Shown here: positions 1 to 11,354 of the stretch, in pieces
How positions within the stretch are numbered: position 1 is the first letter of the stretch
Layout of the letters: each line of letters begins with the position of its first letter
Assembly: GCA_031761405.1 (NCBI GenBank)
Contig: JASEVX010000324.1
Span: 1 to 64,000 of the forward strand
Reading direction: 5' to 3'
Source of the DNA: Serripes groenlandicus
Taxonomy: Eukaryota; Mollusca; Bivalvia; Cardiida; Cardiidae
DNA length: 64,000 nt
Position numbers and translations under genes: made by a program
Notes under the pieces: generated by a model
The model's input: only the letters and a program-made list of their open reading frames with translations
Database searches by the model: none
What the model was told of the DNA's origin: nothing

Positions 1-1699
1 TGCAGATGCGTCAAAAGACATTTACTTGTCGGGAAATCAATCCATCAATTCTCTTTATTGATATCTATAGATATGATATAAAGAGGAAAGTCGTTAAAAC
101 ACTTTACAAAGAGATTCCATTTCAGCATGATCTCGATTTTTGGTTTAATCTATATCACTGATAAAAGCAATCAAACACATTATATATTTACAAAGAAAAC
201 CCCGGATATGATCATATGTAACAAATTATACACATTTGCCCATCTTTAATTAAACATTTTTTACAACAAATCATAGCGTCCGCAGATTTGCTCTATATTC
301 TATTGCGTCCGCATTTTCCCTTTATATTGCATTTGTCCGCATTTTCCCTCTATAATGTATTTGTCCGCAGATCGCGTCCGCACTTTAGACCCCCATACCG
401 TTGTATTTATAAATAGAATTCGACGATCACGATTTCTCTGCAAATGTGTTACTCTCATTTTAAATGCTTTTTATGACGCATATATTTGTTTTTTTTAATT
501 CTTTATACTATATTTATATGGCCGACAAGGCACAAAGAAAATATTTTCAATTCTGTTTTTATCTACATTTTCAATGCGTGATTGTAAATTCAAATACCGT
601 ATCTGGAGCTTAAATCGAAAATAGTTCTCCCTGTAGCAGTTCACTCATTGAGATTTATAAATCTCTACGCGTTCATGTTTTAAAATACAATGTTTCATTT
701 TATTTCGTAATTCTCTTTTAATATAAGAACCACATAAGAAAACAAAGACGATATAAATATATCATTATTTCAAAAATCGTGATACATTTGAAAAGTAAGA
801 GCAAGTATTGAATACTACTTTCACGCGTATGAAATTTAGGATCTTTTCCATAAGACGTATGGCTTCAGAATTGCAGCTACTAAATTTGTTTGTTCCAAAC
901 AAATAAAAACCGTTTTACGAAAATTATGTTCTATATTTAGTGCATGTTTCATTTGAGATGCTGATGCTAATTAGTTTTTCTATTATAAACGACTTTTGAC
1001 GCATCAGCAGCAAAAGACTTCCTAAAGATTATTGGTGAAAAACCATATACATTCGACCGGCCAAACCATACAAAAACGTAAAGTCCGCATTTTGACTGAA
1101 ATATTCTTGAAAGCAGCATGAAACACAATATTTCGAGCCGTCTCTCTCTCTAGGTTGTAATAACACGCATGTACCTGTCAGTTTGAGTAATAAATGTCAT
1201 GTTATGTTATGTTATGTAACAATAACAGAAATCGATAGATGGATAGAGGATACGCGCTCGTGAAAATATTAAAATTGTATCACTTCTCGATGAGATATAT
1301 TCCATATCCACACAAAACAAAAAAAAAATCTTTTTATTTTATGCTAATTGATGACGAAATAATGGAACTAGTTAGTGTCTTTGTACCTGTTCACACGCGG
1401 ACGAATCTATGCGAATGTCCTTTTCAAACACAGTTTGTCCGCCATATTGATAAGTTGTAACGAGAAAAGAAAAAAATGGAACACATCTATTGGATTTATT
1501 TGTTTACTACACAATGTCAGACAATGACAGTAAGTCCGATTTGTGAAATTTACGGAATACGGAATTATACATTTGTAAAGATTCGCAAAAAGTAGTTCCG
1601 ACATACCTATATCACTCACAGTGTGGGTGATATGGATTTTATTTCACTGATAGAATACAGAATCTCATCATTTAGCATACAATAAATAGATATATCGAT
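1..1699. other. Intergenic AT-rich sequence, no gene seen
   Basis: No convincing exon was found on either strand. A short tandem block at about 283-385 repeats a unit like gtccgcattttccctytata three to four times. A pentamer run (atgtt)n lies at about 1197-1217. The small open frames here are short and have no recognisable domain. Confidence 0.6.
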
Positions 1700-1955
1700 C
1701 AAGGGATATAGAGCTCGAATCCAGTATCGACCAGTTATCATTATTTCCAGTAATTGACAAATATCATTGTGAATTGCGCCTTTTGTCTTACACCAATGGA
1801 CTATCAGTATAAGTCAGATGGTAGCCTTAGAGGGGTGCCGATTAGAGTTCTTATGCGGGAGAAACCCAGGAAACACTTGGTCAGGTAAAGTGACTGCCCC
1901 GATATAACTGAAATACTGTTGAAAACACCGTTAAATTCCAAACATTCATTCGATA
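1700..1955 (+). mobile_element. Decayed SINE-A copy (tRNA-headed SINE family)
   Basis: The body and tail match better copies at 3575-3845 and 63440-63731: a stretch with caccaatgg, then aacccaggaaacac, then gatataactgaaatactgttgaaaac and a tail ending in caaacattcattc. The tRNA-like head is largely lost. The tail ends just before the start codon of the secreted-protein gene at 1967, so the upstream in-frame ATG at 1919 is SINE-derived and not a likely start. Confidence 0.6.
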
Positions 1956-1966
1956 TCACACACTGT

Positions 1967-2184
1967 ATGTGTTTTCCTTCCCTCACAGTGATAACGATCG
2001 TTCTAGCAGGTGTGATGTTGCGTTCCTCCGCCCAGGACCCTGAAGTCACCAACAATACCAATTATAATTATAATTGCACCGTTTATGAAAGACAACAGCG
2101 TATCTTGGGTACGTGCGAAGATCTCCCAATTGGCGAGTCCTCTAACACAGATGTTCTGTTGTCAGCGTTACAAGACATGTGCAG
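1967..2184 (+). CDS. Secreted cysteine-rich protein, exon 1 (signal peptide)
   Basis: The exon runs from ATG 1967 to the donor gcag|gtgaga after 2184 and leaves a two-base partial codon. It encodes the signal peptide and the mature N terminus with three cysteines. The stretch ttttccttccctcacag at 1972-1988 also looks like an acceptor, so the true exon may begin at 1989 with the start codon further upstream. Confidence 0.5.
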
Positions 2185-5100
2185 GTGAGAAAAACAGTCG
2201 AAAAAGGTTAATTTGCTCTATTCAATATGATTATCCCTTATAGACGACACCGTCTGCAGTTTTGTATACAAAATAAATTACCAATTACATCTCAATATTT
2301 ATTATTATTAATATTATTATATTTATTATAATCATTATCATAATCATTATCTTAATTATTTTCATTATTTTTATCATTATTATTATTGTTATTAAAGGAA
2401 CAAAGAACGTACAAGAAAATGTATGGAACGTGAACTAGGAGTATGTGAAAAGTGGACAGAAATAAATAAGATGATAGACACCCATTTCATGTTTTGTAAG
2501 AACGACACCCTTCCGGAAGTTTTGGTAGAGGGTATGTTTTTTTCTGTCTTTTTCATTTCAACTTTAAATGTATCTTAGTAACCCATATGCAAGCAAATGT
2601 TGACGCCTCTGTGGAAGGCGACCTTTGAAAACATTGTGTCAAAGGGAGAAAGGGAAATTTTACCTTTGCCGCAATGTTTTCAAATGTGTTTCGCTCCATT
2701 AAATAACATTTCCATTTCATTCCATTTTTGGCCTATATGTGTTCAAAATATTTTATTTTTTATTTGTTGTACGTTGGAAATAGTAAGTTTAAATTGACTT
2801 TGTTTACACATTTATTGCGAAACAAGCTTTTAGCTGAATCCGTCACGGTCAAATCGTCTTTACGGAGATTAAACCTTTTCCCACATGCATATCGAGGGCT
2901 TGACGTGAAACGGTTGTAACTTAAATTGGTATTTTTTTACCAAGGTTAATCACCTCGCCATAAAGTCTTTATAAGCGTTAAATCATTTTACTTGGTAAAC
3001 AATGGAAAGTTAGGTGCCATTGTGCGTTCTGAGCAATGGCACCTAAATTTGCATTGATTACAAAGGGGTCAAAATTGCCCCTACACCAGGGTTTTCAAAA
3101 TAAGTTTTTAGTTACAACTGTTTCACGCCAAGCCCTCGATATGAGCCTTCCAACGAGAACACACCCACATTGTGGACTCTGCGTCAAGTATCGACCCGGA
3201 TCAGCCTAAGCATAACGCGCAGGCTAACCCGGACATATACTTTTCGTATCCTGTGGATTTTGTGTTTCATGACTCATTACTCCATACCTCTATTCCCCTG
3301 AGACAGAATGTGTTGGCTCGGATTGGTCTGCGCGGACTGCGCAGGCTGATCCGGATCGATACATAACGCAGAGTCCTTTATGTTGGAACGCCTCATATGC
3401 ATTTTGAAAACTTTTCAAACCAATAAGACACAATTTAAAAAAAAAAGAGCTAATTATGAGCAACTTTTCCTTTTGACACAATGTTTTTAACGTTAAACAA
3501 TAAGTTTTCTTACATTTCGGAAGAGTTTCCGTAGATGGGCCTAGATGTTTTCAATGCCGTCTGATGTATTGTTGTCTCCGGTAGCGACGCGGGCTGTCAA
3601 TCCAGTGGTTGTTAGTTCGAACCCAAGCTCGACCAACATTATTTCCGACGTTTGACAAAAGTCACCGTGACAAGGGTCATTCGTCTTCCACCAATGGGCC
3701 TAACAGTGTATGTGGAAAAGCAGCCAGTTGCTTGGACAGTATGTTGTGTGGAGTACTGGTATATGAAAGCCAGGAAACATATGAGTAGGTAAACTGGCCG
3801 CTGTGATATGAAATTGTTGAAACGGCGTAAAACCCAAATCAATCATGTACGTTTGTTACACGGAATTATGGATGAGTCAAAACAAGATCGTAACAACACG
3901 CTTACGTAAATATGCATCCTCGGTACCCAGGCTATACATAAAATATATGACACCCTGGGCAAATTGGCTAGCGAAGTTTCGTAAAGCATGCGCCACGATT
4001 TCCTCCGTAACAACACTGTAATTTTAGTATCGCAAAAGGTTTGTGTCATGCGGCTAATCAAAAGGCTGCATTTCACCTGATAAATTATTCATGAGTACGG
4101 GATTTGTACAGCCAATTTGCCCAGGGTATCATATATTTTATGAATAGCCTGGGTACCGAGGATGGTAAATATGCTGTTCTTAGAATTACATTCTTGAATG
4201 TGTGAATAGAATTCTTAAGATTTGACGTCAGCATCTTTGAGCGTTTCTTCTATGTTACAAATCCAATATATAAATGCTGGCCGTTCGGATTACATTGAAA
4301 TATAATGCCAAAATCTTTGATATGTATGTAATGATTACAACTCTATCGTCTCGTTGCCTTTTTTGGCAAGGGACGCCTCAAACGTGAGTGATACACCAGG
4401 GACACTTTATTACATTTAATATGCGATTTAATCAGGGACACTTTATTACATTTACGATGCGGTTTAACCAGGGACACCTTTTTACATTTACGATACGGTT
4501 TAACCAGGGACACCTTTTTACATTTACGATACGGTTTAACCAAGGACACTGTATTACATTTACTATGCGGTTTAACCAGGGACACTTTATTACATTTACG
4601 ATACGGTTTAACCAGGGACACCTTTTTACATTTACGATACGGTTTAACCAGTGACACCTTTTTACATTTACGATACGGTTTAACCAAGGACACTTTATTA
4701 CGTTTACGATGCGGTTTAACCAGGGACACTTTATTACGTTTACGATGCGGTTTAACCAGGGACACTTTATTACATTTACGATACGGTTTAACCAGGGACA
4801 CTTTATTACATTTACGATACGGTTTAACCAGGGACACTTTATTACGTTTACGATGCGGTTTAACCAGGGAAACTTTATTACATTTACGATGCGGTTTAAC
4901 CAGGGACACTTTATTACATTTACGATGCAGTTTAACCAGGGACACTTTATTACATTTACGATGCGGTTGACGGCGAGACATTTAATTACGAATAACTATT
5001 GCATATTTATAAATATCATTTATATATATTTATCAGTGCTATCTATTTACGAAAAAAAGTGAAATATTTAATTAAGAAAATTATACAGCAAACTATGACC

Positions 5101-7944
5101 GTAAATGTCGATTTTAAAAGTGATTTACTAGACGTTAATAATATCAAAATCGTGTTTTAGCATAACCACTTTATATTTGGAATGCGTATTGTTGTTTATG
5201 AAGTACGAACAAAATAATAAATATACATAACACATTTTATACCCTGAAAGTCATTGTTTAATTATGTCGTAAGAATAGTGAACGAATATTATAACTCATT
5301 TCTATATACATTAATATCAATATAAAATATATTTGACTAGTCGACGATATTGTATGGCCGCTTTTTAAAACATACAATGTATTGGGATAATTTCAGAAAG
5401 ATTCATAGGTTATTGATTTATTTATTTCGTTTTACCTATGAACACATTTCTGTTGTTGTTTTTTCGTATCATTTTCCTTTTCTTCCGAAAATCATCGACA
5501 CAATTTACATTTTCCTTAAGCCCTGTCTCTTTAAATATGAAAACATATAAGGTAGGACGCCTCTAACGGACTCGTCAATTTCCGTACGGTGTCAGTATAT
5601 AGCCTCAGCGAGTAATGCCATCGTAAAAGATAAGTATTATTCGTGGACTTGTCGTTCTTTTCCGGTGACAATGACGGACAATGTCACGGACGAAACCGAC
5701 CTCTAATGACGCCGAGTCGCACTTTATGAATGTCCAATCTAATCCATAATAAATGGACTGTTATAAAGTAACGTGCCATATGTTTCTTAATTTATTAACC
5801 CTTTTCCAAATGCATATGCATTTTGACCCATCTACAGACGATGCATTTATAAAACACTTTAACAAAAGCAGAAATTGATCTTCGTAAATAGTTTCCCCTT
5901 TTTCGCCAATATTTTCACATTTATTTAATTTAACACACTTTCATTTAAAGAGAGTTTCTTTGTGTTTGCTTCGATTATATTAAGATTGTCTAGATCAGCG
6001 TTGTTGTTTAAGTTAAAGGGTTATATAGGGTTTATTACATCCTATTTCAGCTTTGTCCGGCAATAAAACAGTTAGCCATAGCTGTACGAGATTCCTCGTT
6101 CAGGAAGTAACCTGTCAACATCGAACCCGAATGCAAGGTAGTGAATCTCTCCCGCCAACTGCTGCTGACATGTACGGGTAGGTACCTATGATACTTTCCA
6201 TGAAAACTCTATACGACCAGGCGTTAATCTTAACCCTTTCCCAAATACAACACATATGTAGCAGACGGACTTTGAAAACAACCGACAATAATTTGAAAAA
6301 GCTCCATAAATGGGAGTTTAACTATAAAAAAGAGTTGAAAACATTGTTGCAAATGAAGAAATTGCTCATTATGAGCATTTTATCCTTTTGCCACAATGGT
6401 TTCAAAAGTCGTCTGCTTCATAGGCGTCAGAAAGCATATATATGTGGGAAATGGTTAAACAAGCATTACGACACATTCATATCAATTTAAACATATAATA
6501 TTATAATATCGATTGTCATGCTTTGTTATATTCTTGGTCCAACCCGATCATATAATACTAATTTGAACAACAAGTAATAATCCGAAATAACTTTGAAGTT
6601 TCCTGATTTTGGAAGATTTCAAAAATAGATTATAACAAATAATGAAAATTTAACCTTTAACTTTAAGCTGTTTAGGAGAGTGTGAAATTAACAATTGTTG
6701 GAAGACATATCTTAATCCAAATTCATACTGTCAATCACCTACATATATTACCTCAAAATCATCTTATTTAGGTGATCTAAAGCTTATAGTATGTGAGTAT
6801 GGGTAATTAGGAAAATATATAAAACTGTTGCATGGATACACATTAATAACTTTTTCAACACGTGTAATAATTGCGCGAAGGGTTGAGTGTTGTAGAGAGC
6901 CGGGCATGCATTCTCTTCTCTTCATTCTAAGCAAACATGATTCCATATACCGAAGAAAAATGTCGCTTAAACGACAGCGGTAAATGTGTATGTCTAACAA
7001 CCTTTAATAGAATATATGCCGAACTAACTAAGCCTTATCCCCTGTGTTAAATTGCCTCCATATTTAAAGTTCTGAAATAATGAAAATAAAATAATCCAAT
7101 TGATGAATCAGACTTCTGAGATAAAACTAGAGTAATAATTTAACTTTCTAGTATATAATCTAATTATTGGTCGTGTATGCTCCATTTTTACTGGATAGAC
7201 ATACCCAGTAAGCCAAATTTTGTACATTTGCATTGACTTTCAATTGACTGTCTTTCAAAATTTACAGCCAAACAGTTTTGAGATATTTATTACTTACTTT
7301 GTTGTCTCTATTAGCAATATTTGAATAAGTTTTAAAATTTTCAAAATTGGGATCTCCATCTGGAGGAGTTCAGCACCTTCAAATATTAATGTGCTAAGTT
7401 AACATATATATTTACAACTGAGATGGTCAATTGACCCAATAGTCCGTGAGAAAAACAGTATTACTTTCTAACGGCTTGAAATGTGTTTGTCTCTATTTCA
7501 CGTGAACATGATTTTACCGGCTCTATGCATGTACATTATATGCAATGAAATAAAAGTGCTTGAATTGGGTTTAATTAAGAATTTGATATTGCGACAGTGA
7601 TTTTATCAATATATATAACATTTTTCAATGATCAAATAAAACCATGTTTAAAAAAGTCTCACACACTATTCTATTTTCACAGCTATTTTGAAGATTACGT
7701 AAATTGTTTCCTTGGCAACGAGAACATAGACCAGATAGTCGATGCATGTGGAAGTATGACCAGACGTCAGGTGTACGTTGTCATGGTTGCTAGTTTGCCA
7801 TTAGCATGGGGCCTAGGCATAGACTACCTACCTTTGATTGAGAGATTAGTACGTAGCTATTTCTTTAACCCTTTCCCTCATACGACAATTCTGCAGCAAA
7901 CGACTTTGAACGTTTTTTTGTCAAAAAATAGAAAATCTCCATAA
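1967..7944 (+). CDS. Four-exon gene for a secreted cysteine-rich protein, function unknown
   Basis: Predicted exons are 1967-2184, 2398-2531, 6051-6177 and 7683-7944. Their junction phases (2, 1, 2) interlock and give one open frame of 246 residues. The chosen ATG at 1967 opens a good signal peptide: a hydrophobic run ITIVLAGVML followed by RSSA and a likely cut before QDPEV. After it come ten cysteines spread over all exons (three, three, two, two), enough for five disulfides, plus NxT/NxS glycosylation sites near the N terminus. The last exon has a hydrophobic segment (VYVVMVASLPLAWGLG) that could be a C-terminal membrane or GPI-anchor signal. I do not recognise the family. The 3' end is uncertain because the final 75 bases lie in a MITE; a donor gtacgt at 7849 could continue the gene. 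An alternative 5' start is a short upstream exon joined at the acceptor ending at 1988. Confidence 0.55.
2290..2395. repeat. ATT-rich simple repeat in intron 1
   Basis: A run of imperfect attatt, atcatt and tattat units sits directly before the exon 2 acceptor and supplies a T-rich tract for it. Confidence 0.7.
2398..2531 (+). CDS. Secreted cysteine-rich protein, exon 2
   Basis: The acceptor attaaag|gaac joins in phase with exon 1 and the donor is gtagagg|gtatgt. The exon is 134 bp, enters with one base and leaves with one, is open throughout, and adds three cysteines (KCME, VCEK, FCKN). Confidence 0.55.
2574..2915. mobile_element. R1-family hairpin MITE remnant
   Basis: R1 is a palindromic element seen many times here. 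Its arms carry agcagacgacttttgaaaac, then acattgtggcaaaaggagaa, and its ends read like aaccctttcccacatgc. This copy keeps gcgacctttgaaaacattgtg near 2617, the inverted ttgccgcaatgttttcaaa near 2668, and an aaaccttttcccacatgc end near 2870. Confidence 0.55.
2893..3142. repeat. 250-bp inverted repeat (hairpin element)
   Basis: The arms cgagggcttgacgtgaaacg (from about 2893) and the complementary cgtt/tgtttcacgccaagccctcg (ending about 3141) face each other. A second inner palindrome, taggtgccattg and caatggcaccta, lies at about 3010-3047. The structure is that of a non-autonomous foldback or MITE element and contains no coding frame. Confidence 0.65.
3146..3393. mobile_element. R2-family hairpin MITE
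   Basis: The outer arms ccttccaac and gttggaacgcc enclose nested complementary stretches: tggactctgcgtcaagtatc on the left and gatacataacgcagagtcc on the right, with atcgacccggatcagcctaa and its partner inside. Copies at 28730-28985 and 43690-43890 share the arms and the centre, which identifies it as a dispersed family. Confidence 0.7.
3575..3845 (+). mobile_element. SINE-A copy, nearly full length
   Basis: A tRNA-like head (gtagcgacgcgggctgtcaa, then a B-box-like tagttcgaaccc) is followed by the family body: cgtttgacaaa, cattcgtcttccaccaatgg, ggaaaagcagccagttgctt, aggaaacatatgagtaggt. The tail is gttgaaacggcgtaaaacc followed by aatcaatca. The full set of parts matches the copy at 63440-63731. 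Confidence 0.75.
3914..4165. repeat. Long inverted repeat with about 53-bp arms
   Basis: The left arm (about 3914-3968) begins atcctcggtacccaggctat and contains accctgggcaaattggc. The right arm (about 4112-4165) begins gccaatttgcccagggtatc and ends gcctgggtaccgaggat. Arms are nearly perfectly complementary, separated by about 145 bases. This is probably a MITE or foldback element. No coding frame. Confidence 0.7.
4398..4975. repeat. 36-bp minisatellite, about 16 copies
   Basis: The unit reads ccagggacactttattacat, then ttacgatgcggtttaa. Because 36 is divisible by three and the unit has few stops, open frames appear on both strands: 212 codons on the minus strand and two shorter ones on the plus. 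I treat these as by-products of the repeat, which lies in an intron of the secreted-protein gene. Confidence 0.9.
4982..6050. other. Intron 2 sequence, no further exon seen
   Basis: AT-rich sequence between the minisatellite and exon 3. A partial R1 MITE end (aacccttttccaaatgcat) lies near 5798 and no other structure was found. Confidence 0.5.
6051..6177 (+). CDS. Secreted cysteine-rich protein, exon 3
   Basis: The acceptor cctatttcag| ends at 6050 and the donor tacgg|gtaggt follows 6177. The exon is 127 bp, takes two bases to complete the exon 2 codon and leaves two, and is open. It encodes two cysteines (HSCT, TCQH) and a polar, serine- and proline-containing end. Confidence 0.5.
6228..6470. 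mobile_element. R1-family hairpin MITE
   Basis: Both ends are recognisable: aaccctttcccaaatac on the left and gtgggaaatggttaa on the right. Between them are gcagacggactttgaaaac and the inverted ttttgccacaatggtttcaa plus gtcgtctgcttcat. Confidence 0.75.
7060..7390. mobile_element. Diverged MITE, same family as 25008-25275
   Basis: The right end gatctccatctggaggagttcagcacc matches the terminal sequence of the cleaner copy at 25008-25275. The interior also matches (ttgtacattt, caattgac, tattagcaatatttg). The left end is degraded. Confidence 0.5.
7683..7944 (+). CDS. Secreted cysteine-rich protein, exon 4 (end uncertain)
   Basis: The acceptor ctattttcacag| ends at 7682. The first base completes the codon left by exon 3. 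The exon adds two cysteines and a hydrophobic stretch (about 7765-7810). The frame stops at 7944, but from about 7868 the sequence is an R1 MITE, so either the MITE supplies the C terminus or splicing leaves at gtacgt (7849). Confidence 0.45.
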
Positions 7945-8300
7945 TTGAATGGATAACCTATGACAAAAAGTGGAAAACATTGTGGCAAAAGGAGAAATTG
8001 CACGTTTTTAATCGATACTTGTTTTATTGGGTTGTCCGTCTCTACATGTCCAAAAGGTTTACATGTAACCCATTACTTCACATGGCTTTTCATAGGTTGT
8101 CTGCTTTACAATCATAAGACGGAACAATTCCATCACTCTAGAACACTGAAAGAATTATATTGATAAAGAGTTAAAAATATTGCAATAAAATGTGAAATTG
8201 CTCGTTTTGAGCAATTTCACCTTTAATTGCAATGTTTTCAAAAGTTGTCTGTAACAGCAGGCGTCAATTGTCGTCTGTGTGAAGTAATGGGTTAATTAAG
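7866..8300. mobile_element. R1-family MITEs, nested or tandem
   Basis: An R1 left end (aaccctttccctcatacgac) begins at about 7870. A second pair of arms, taaaaatattgcaataaaatg and gcaatgttttcaaaagttgtc, follows at 8170-8260, and the copy closes with gaagtaatgggttaa near 8280. Confidence 0.55.
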
Positions 8301-8434
8301 AATAGCATTTGATAAAAAACTAACTAGAAACTGTTATCTCCTTCCTTCATACACATGTTTCTAACGCATCTGCAGCAGACGACTCTTTAAATAAGCTGTT
8401 GGGTGTTAGTATGTGTGTGTGTATATTAAAAGCC

Positions 8435-8650
8435 GATTTCGATGTTTACAGTTATGTTACGGCGTTTCATGCATAGGTTAGTTATTCTGGCACCAGTGAG
8501 TCATTTGTAATTGTAAGCCCGAAAAACCGGGCGCCAGAGAGGGAAAACAATTTCTAACATTCTTAAATGTTGATATGTCCCGGCCGGGGGTCGAATGCGC
8601 GATCTTCTACACTCGAGGAAGCTCTACCACTACACCGCCGAAGGAAATGG
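8435..8650 (-). mobile_element. SINE-B copy, minus orientation
   Basis: Read on the minus strand, a tRNA-like head (gtgtagtggtagagctt, later ttcgacccccggccggga) is followed by the family body and a tail at gttatgttacggcgtttcatg. Related copies lie at 20415-20640, 24590-24870 and 29225-29465. Confidence 0.6.
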
Positions 8651-9309
8651 TTACAACAATACCACAGTATAGTATCGTACAACGGAACGACGTTAAAGGA
8701 AAAGCAGTAATCATTTTGATCAATTAACGTCTATCCTTCAGATAAATTTACAGTATGAACTTAATTAATAATGTTAAAAAGTTATTCTTTATTAAAATGC
8801 ATTTAATGCGTGCATCCTTAAAATCAAATAAATTGATTTGTGGTATGTATAGTTCTATACCCCTTTAGGTACCCCCTAATCCCGGATTAGTGAAAGGTGT
8901 TAAGCGGAACGAGTCGACGTTCCGGGAACAAACCCATGTGACATTCTAATAAGGATCAAGCCTGATCTCTGATTATTTGACATACAGCGTACATTTAGAT
9001 CGCACATTGATAATTATTTATTGTAATCTTGATTGTCATTGCCTCAATGGTATTTGAACCGTGTTGTGTACAAATCGAAATTTCGAGGTTTTATAATAAA
9101 CAGGGTTATAAGTCTCATACTTCATACATTTACTGGCTTGTAACATGAGGTTTTAACAGTGTCTGATATTCATCCACACGTCTAAATAGCGGTCTAAATG
9201 GCAACAATAATCACTGAAGTATGAGGTTTTTTTTTTTTTTTTTTATTCTAAGATAAAGTATTAGTTTATATTTGCAGCCTAGTCATAATTTACACTGTTT
9301 TATTGAACT
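8651..9309. other. Intergenic, no gene seen
   Basis: AT-rich sequence with a run of about 20 T at 9226-9244. Nothing else was recognised. Confidence 0.5.
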
Positions 9310-9540
9310 GTTAACCCTTTCCAATCATTGACGCAAGACGACTTTTGAAAACATCGTGACAAAAGGAAAAATTGCTCAGAACGAGCAATTTCGCCTTTTG
9401 CCACAATGTTTTCAACTTTATTTAACAATTAAGCTATATTTTATGGAGATTTTCAGATTTTTAGTTGTTTCCAAAGTCGTCTGCTGCATATTTGTTGCAT
9501 GTGGGGAAGGGGGGGGGGGGGGGGGGGGGCGGGTTAAAGC
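9310..9540. mobile_element. R1-family MITE with an internal poly-G tract
   Basis: The ends are aaccctttccaatcattga and cgggttaa. The arms acgacttttgaaaacatcgtg and aagtcgtctgctgcatattt are complementary. A run of about 20 G interrupts the right end at about 9508-9530, where other copies read gtgggaaagggttaa; this is probably a slippage expansion of the ggg. Confidence 0.75.
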
Positions 9541-9744
9541 AGAATGCTTAAGTTAATTTTGATCTGAAATATTAGAAACATTGAGTTCAGACACCTCTTT
9601 ATCTATATTTTCTTCTCGCAAAATGATTACTAATTTTCAGTGTACATAAACATGTTTGTAATTTACCATAGACCAATTGTTTCAGGTATCATTAAATAGT
9701 AAATATGAGATAAAATGGCATTTTAGATCTTAGAGACGCTCGAT

Positions 9745-9890
9745 TATCCCTTTCCCTAATAAAGACGCTTTCTGACACCTCTGAAGCACATAACTTTTGA
9801 AAACATTGTGGCAAAAGAAGAAATTGCTCATGATGCAAAATATGTTTAAAGTCGTCTGCTGCAGAAATGTCGTATGTTGGAAAGGCTTAA
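9745..9890. mobile_element. R1-family MITE, partial
   Basis: It begins atccctttccctaataaaga, contains aacttttgaaaacattgtgg and aagtcgtctgctgcagaaat, and ends ttggaaaggcttaa. The central part is shortened. Confidence 0.6.
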
Positions 9891-10727
9891 TCAGAGGGGA
9901 GAATAAAGATAAACCACAAACATACTTGGTTATAAATCTCCGGTGGTAATCTTAAAAAAAAGGCAAACCTAGTAGATCTTGCACATACCTGTTTGCCGAT
10001 CCTAGTCCTTGCGGAAGTTACAACATTGCTTATTTCAATGATCAATTGCTCCATTTCCCATATTGTTTCTAAAAATGATCTGGTGCAGAAGCGCCTTTTA
10101 GAAAAAAAATGTATTATTTCCGACAAATTCATTTCCTTGACCACGAATATTTGGTAAAAATAATTTAAACATTGAACAATCATTTAAACTTTCCCTTATG
10201 AAATAAGTAATTATATGAAAAAAGTGTCCATTTCAAACAGAATCTTTTGCTCTTTCTTCCTTTGTTTATTTGGATGAATTGATCTGACCAGCAACAGTCT
10301 CTGACATATTCACTAGATGGGATTTAAAATATATTTCCATATAATTCATAATGTCCAAAAATACTAACTACGCCAAGTTCAATAAAATAAAATGTAAAAC
10401 TGGTATAACATTAAAGATACAAATAACAAATAAACTTATGTATTCAAAATATCAGAACATTGAACAAGAAAACATATTAAAATGCATAATTGTTATTTCT
10501 TTGTAATCATAATAGTTATTTCACAGGTTTTTAAATCACCTCAATTGAAAACCTATTATTGAAGACCCACGCACTTCATCCTGCGACAAGCTCTAATTGC
10601 ACTTTAAACATGTCGATACCTAAAATGCGGACGTGTCAGCCAACAAAACGTAGGATGTCCTTTTCTACAAATTATGGCTTTATTTATACTGCCCCGGGGG
10701 TGAGAGGGTGATAGTTGAGATTATGTA

Positions 10728-10766
10728 TATATAATCGTGCTTATACAAACAGCTCTATCAGTTCTC
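10728..10766 (+). promoter_or_regulatory. Candidate TATA box and initiator of the copy A gene
   Basis: TATATATAA at 10728-10736 is followed by TCAGTT with its A at 10762, a spacing of 34 bases. Copy B has the same pair with identical spacing. The following stretch (ctcagccatactctgtagga) is also unchanged. This would give a leader of roughly 590 bases, possibly with an intron, before the ATG at 11355. Transcription was not measured. Confidence 0.45.
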
Positions 10767-11354
10767 AGCCATACTCTGTAGGAGATATAGAAACGTATCA
10801 TTATTATAGAAAAAGGTGGTTTATATATAAACGAAATATAAGTGTAAACATCCCGAACATTTTAAGTGTACAAAGAAGTTCTAATGTATATCAGAAGGCA
10901 ATACTAACGGATAAAACGCTAATAGTTTCCACTGAATATATACGTTCTGTTGTGTGATTCTGATCAAGTCATTTATTACACGCGAACTCATAATATGTGA
11001 CATTTGATTAGACCAGAGGAGGTGAATACACGTACACAACACGTTTTTGGTTATTGTGATAGAAAAGTGCATGATATAACCATTATAAAGTAACATACTT
11101 TCATATCAATCCAATTTGATTTAAGATCATCATCACAGGCGGGATTTATTATTTAAGAGATTCCATTATCTCGACATATAGCGGCGCGATGTGAATGGAG
11201 TACATACATGTATATCCCTGAAGAGACGTAATATGTAAATGTTTATACACACTAATATATTAAAAGAAGGACAATCTACAGCTTAACGTTAAACATTCTT
11301 GTGTATATATGCGCACTTTGAACTCAAGTTTGAATCTGCACACATCGTCTCAAA

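Noticed and set aside
1919..1966. Upstream in-frame ATG for the secreted protein
   Set aside because: These codons are the tail of a SINE; the ATG at 1967 opens a clean signal peptide.
4343..4981. 212-codon minus-strand open frame
   Set aside because: It is the translation of a 36-bp minisatellite; both strands are open for the same reason and no signal or domain is present.
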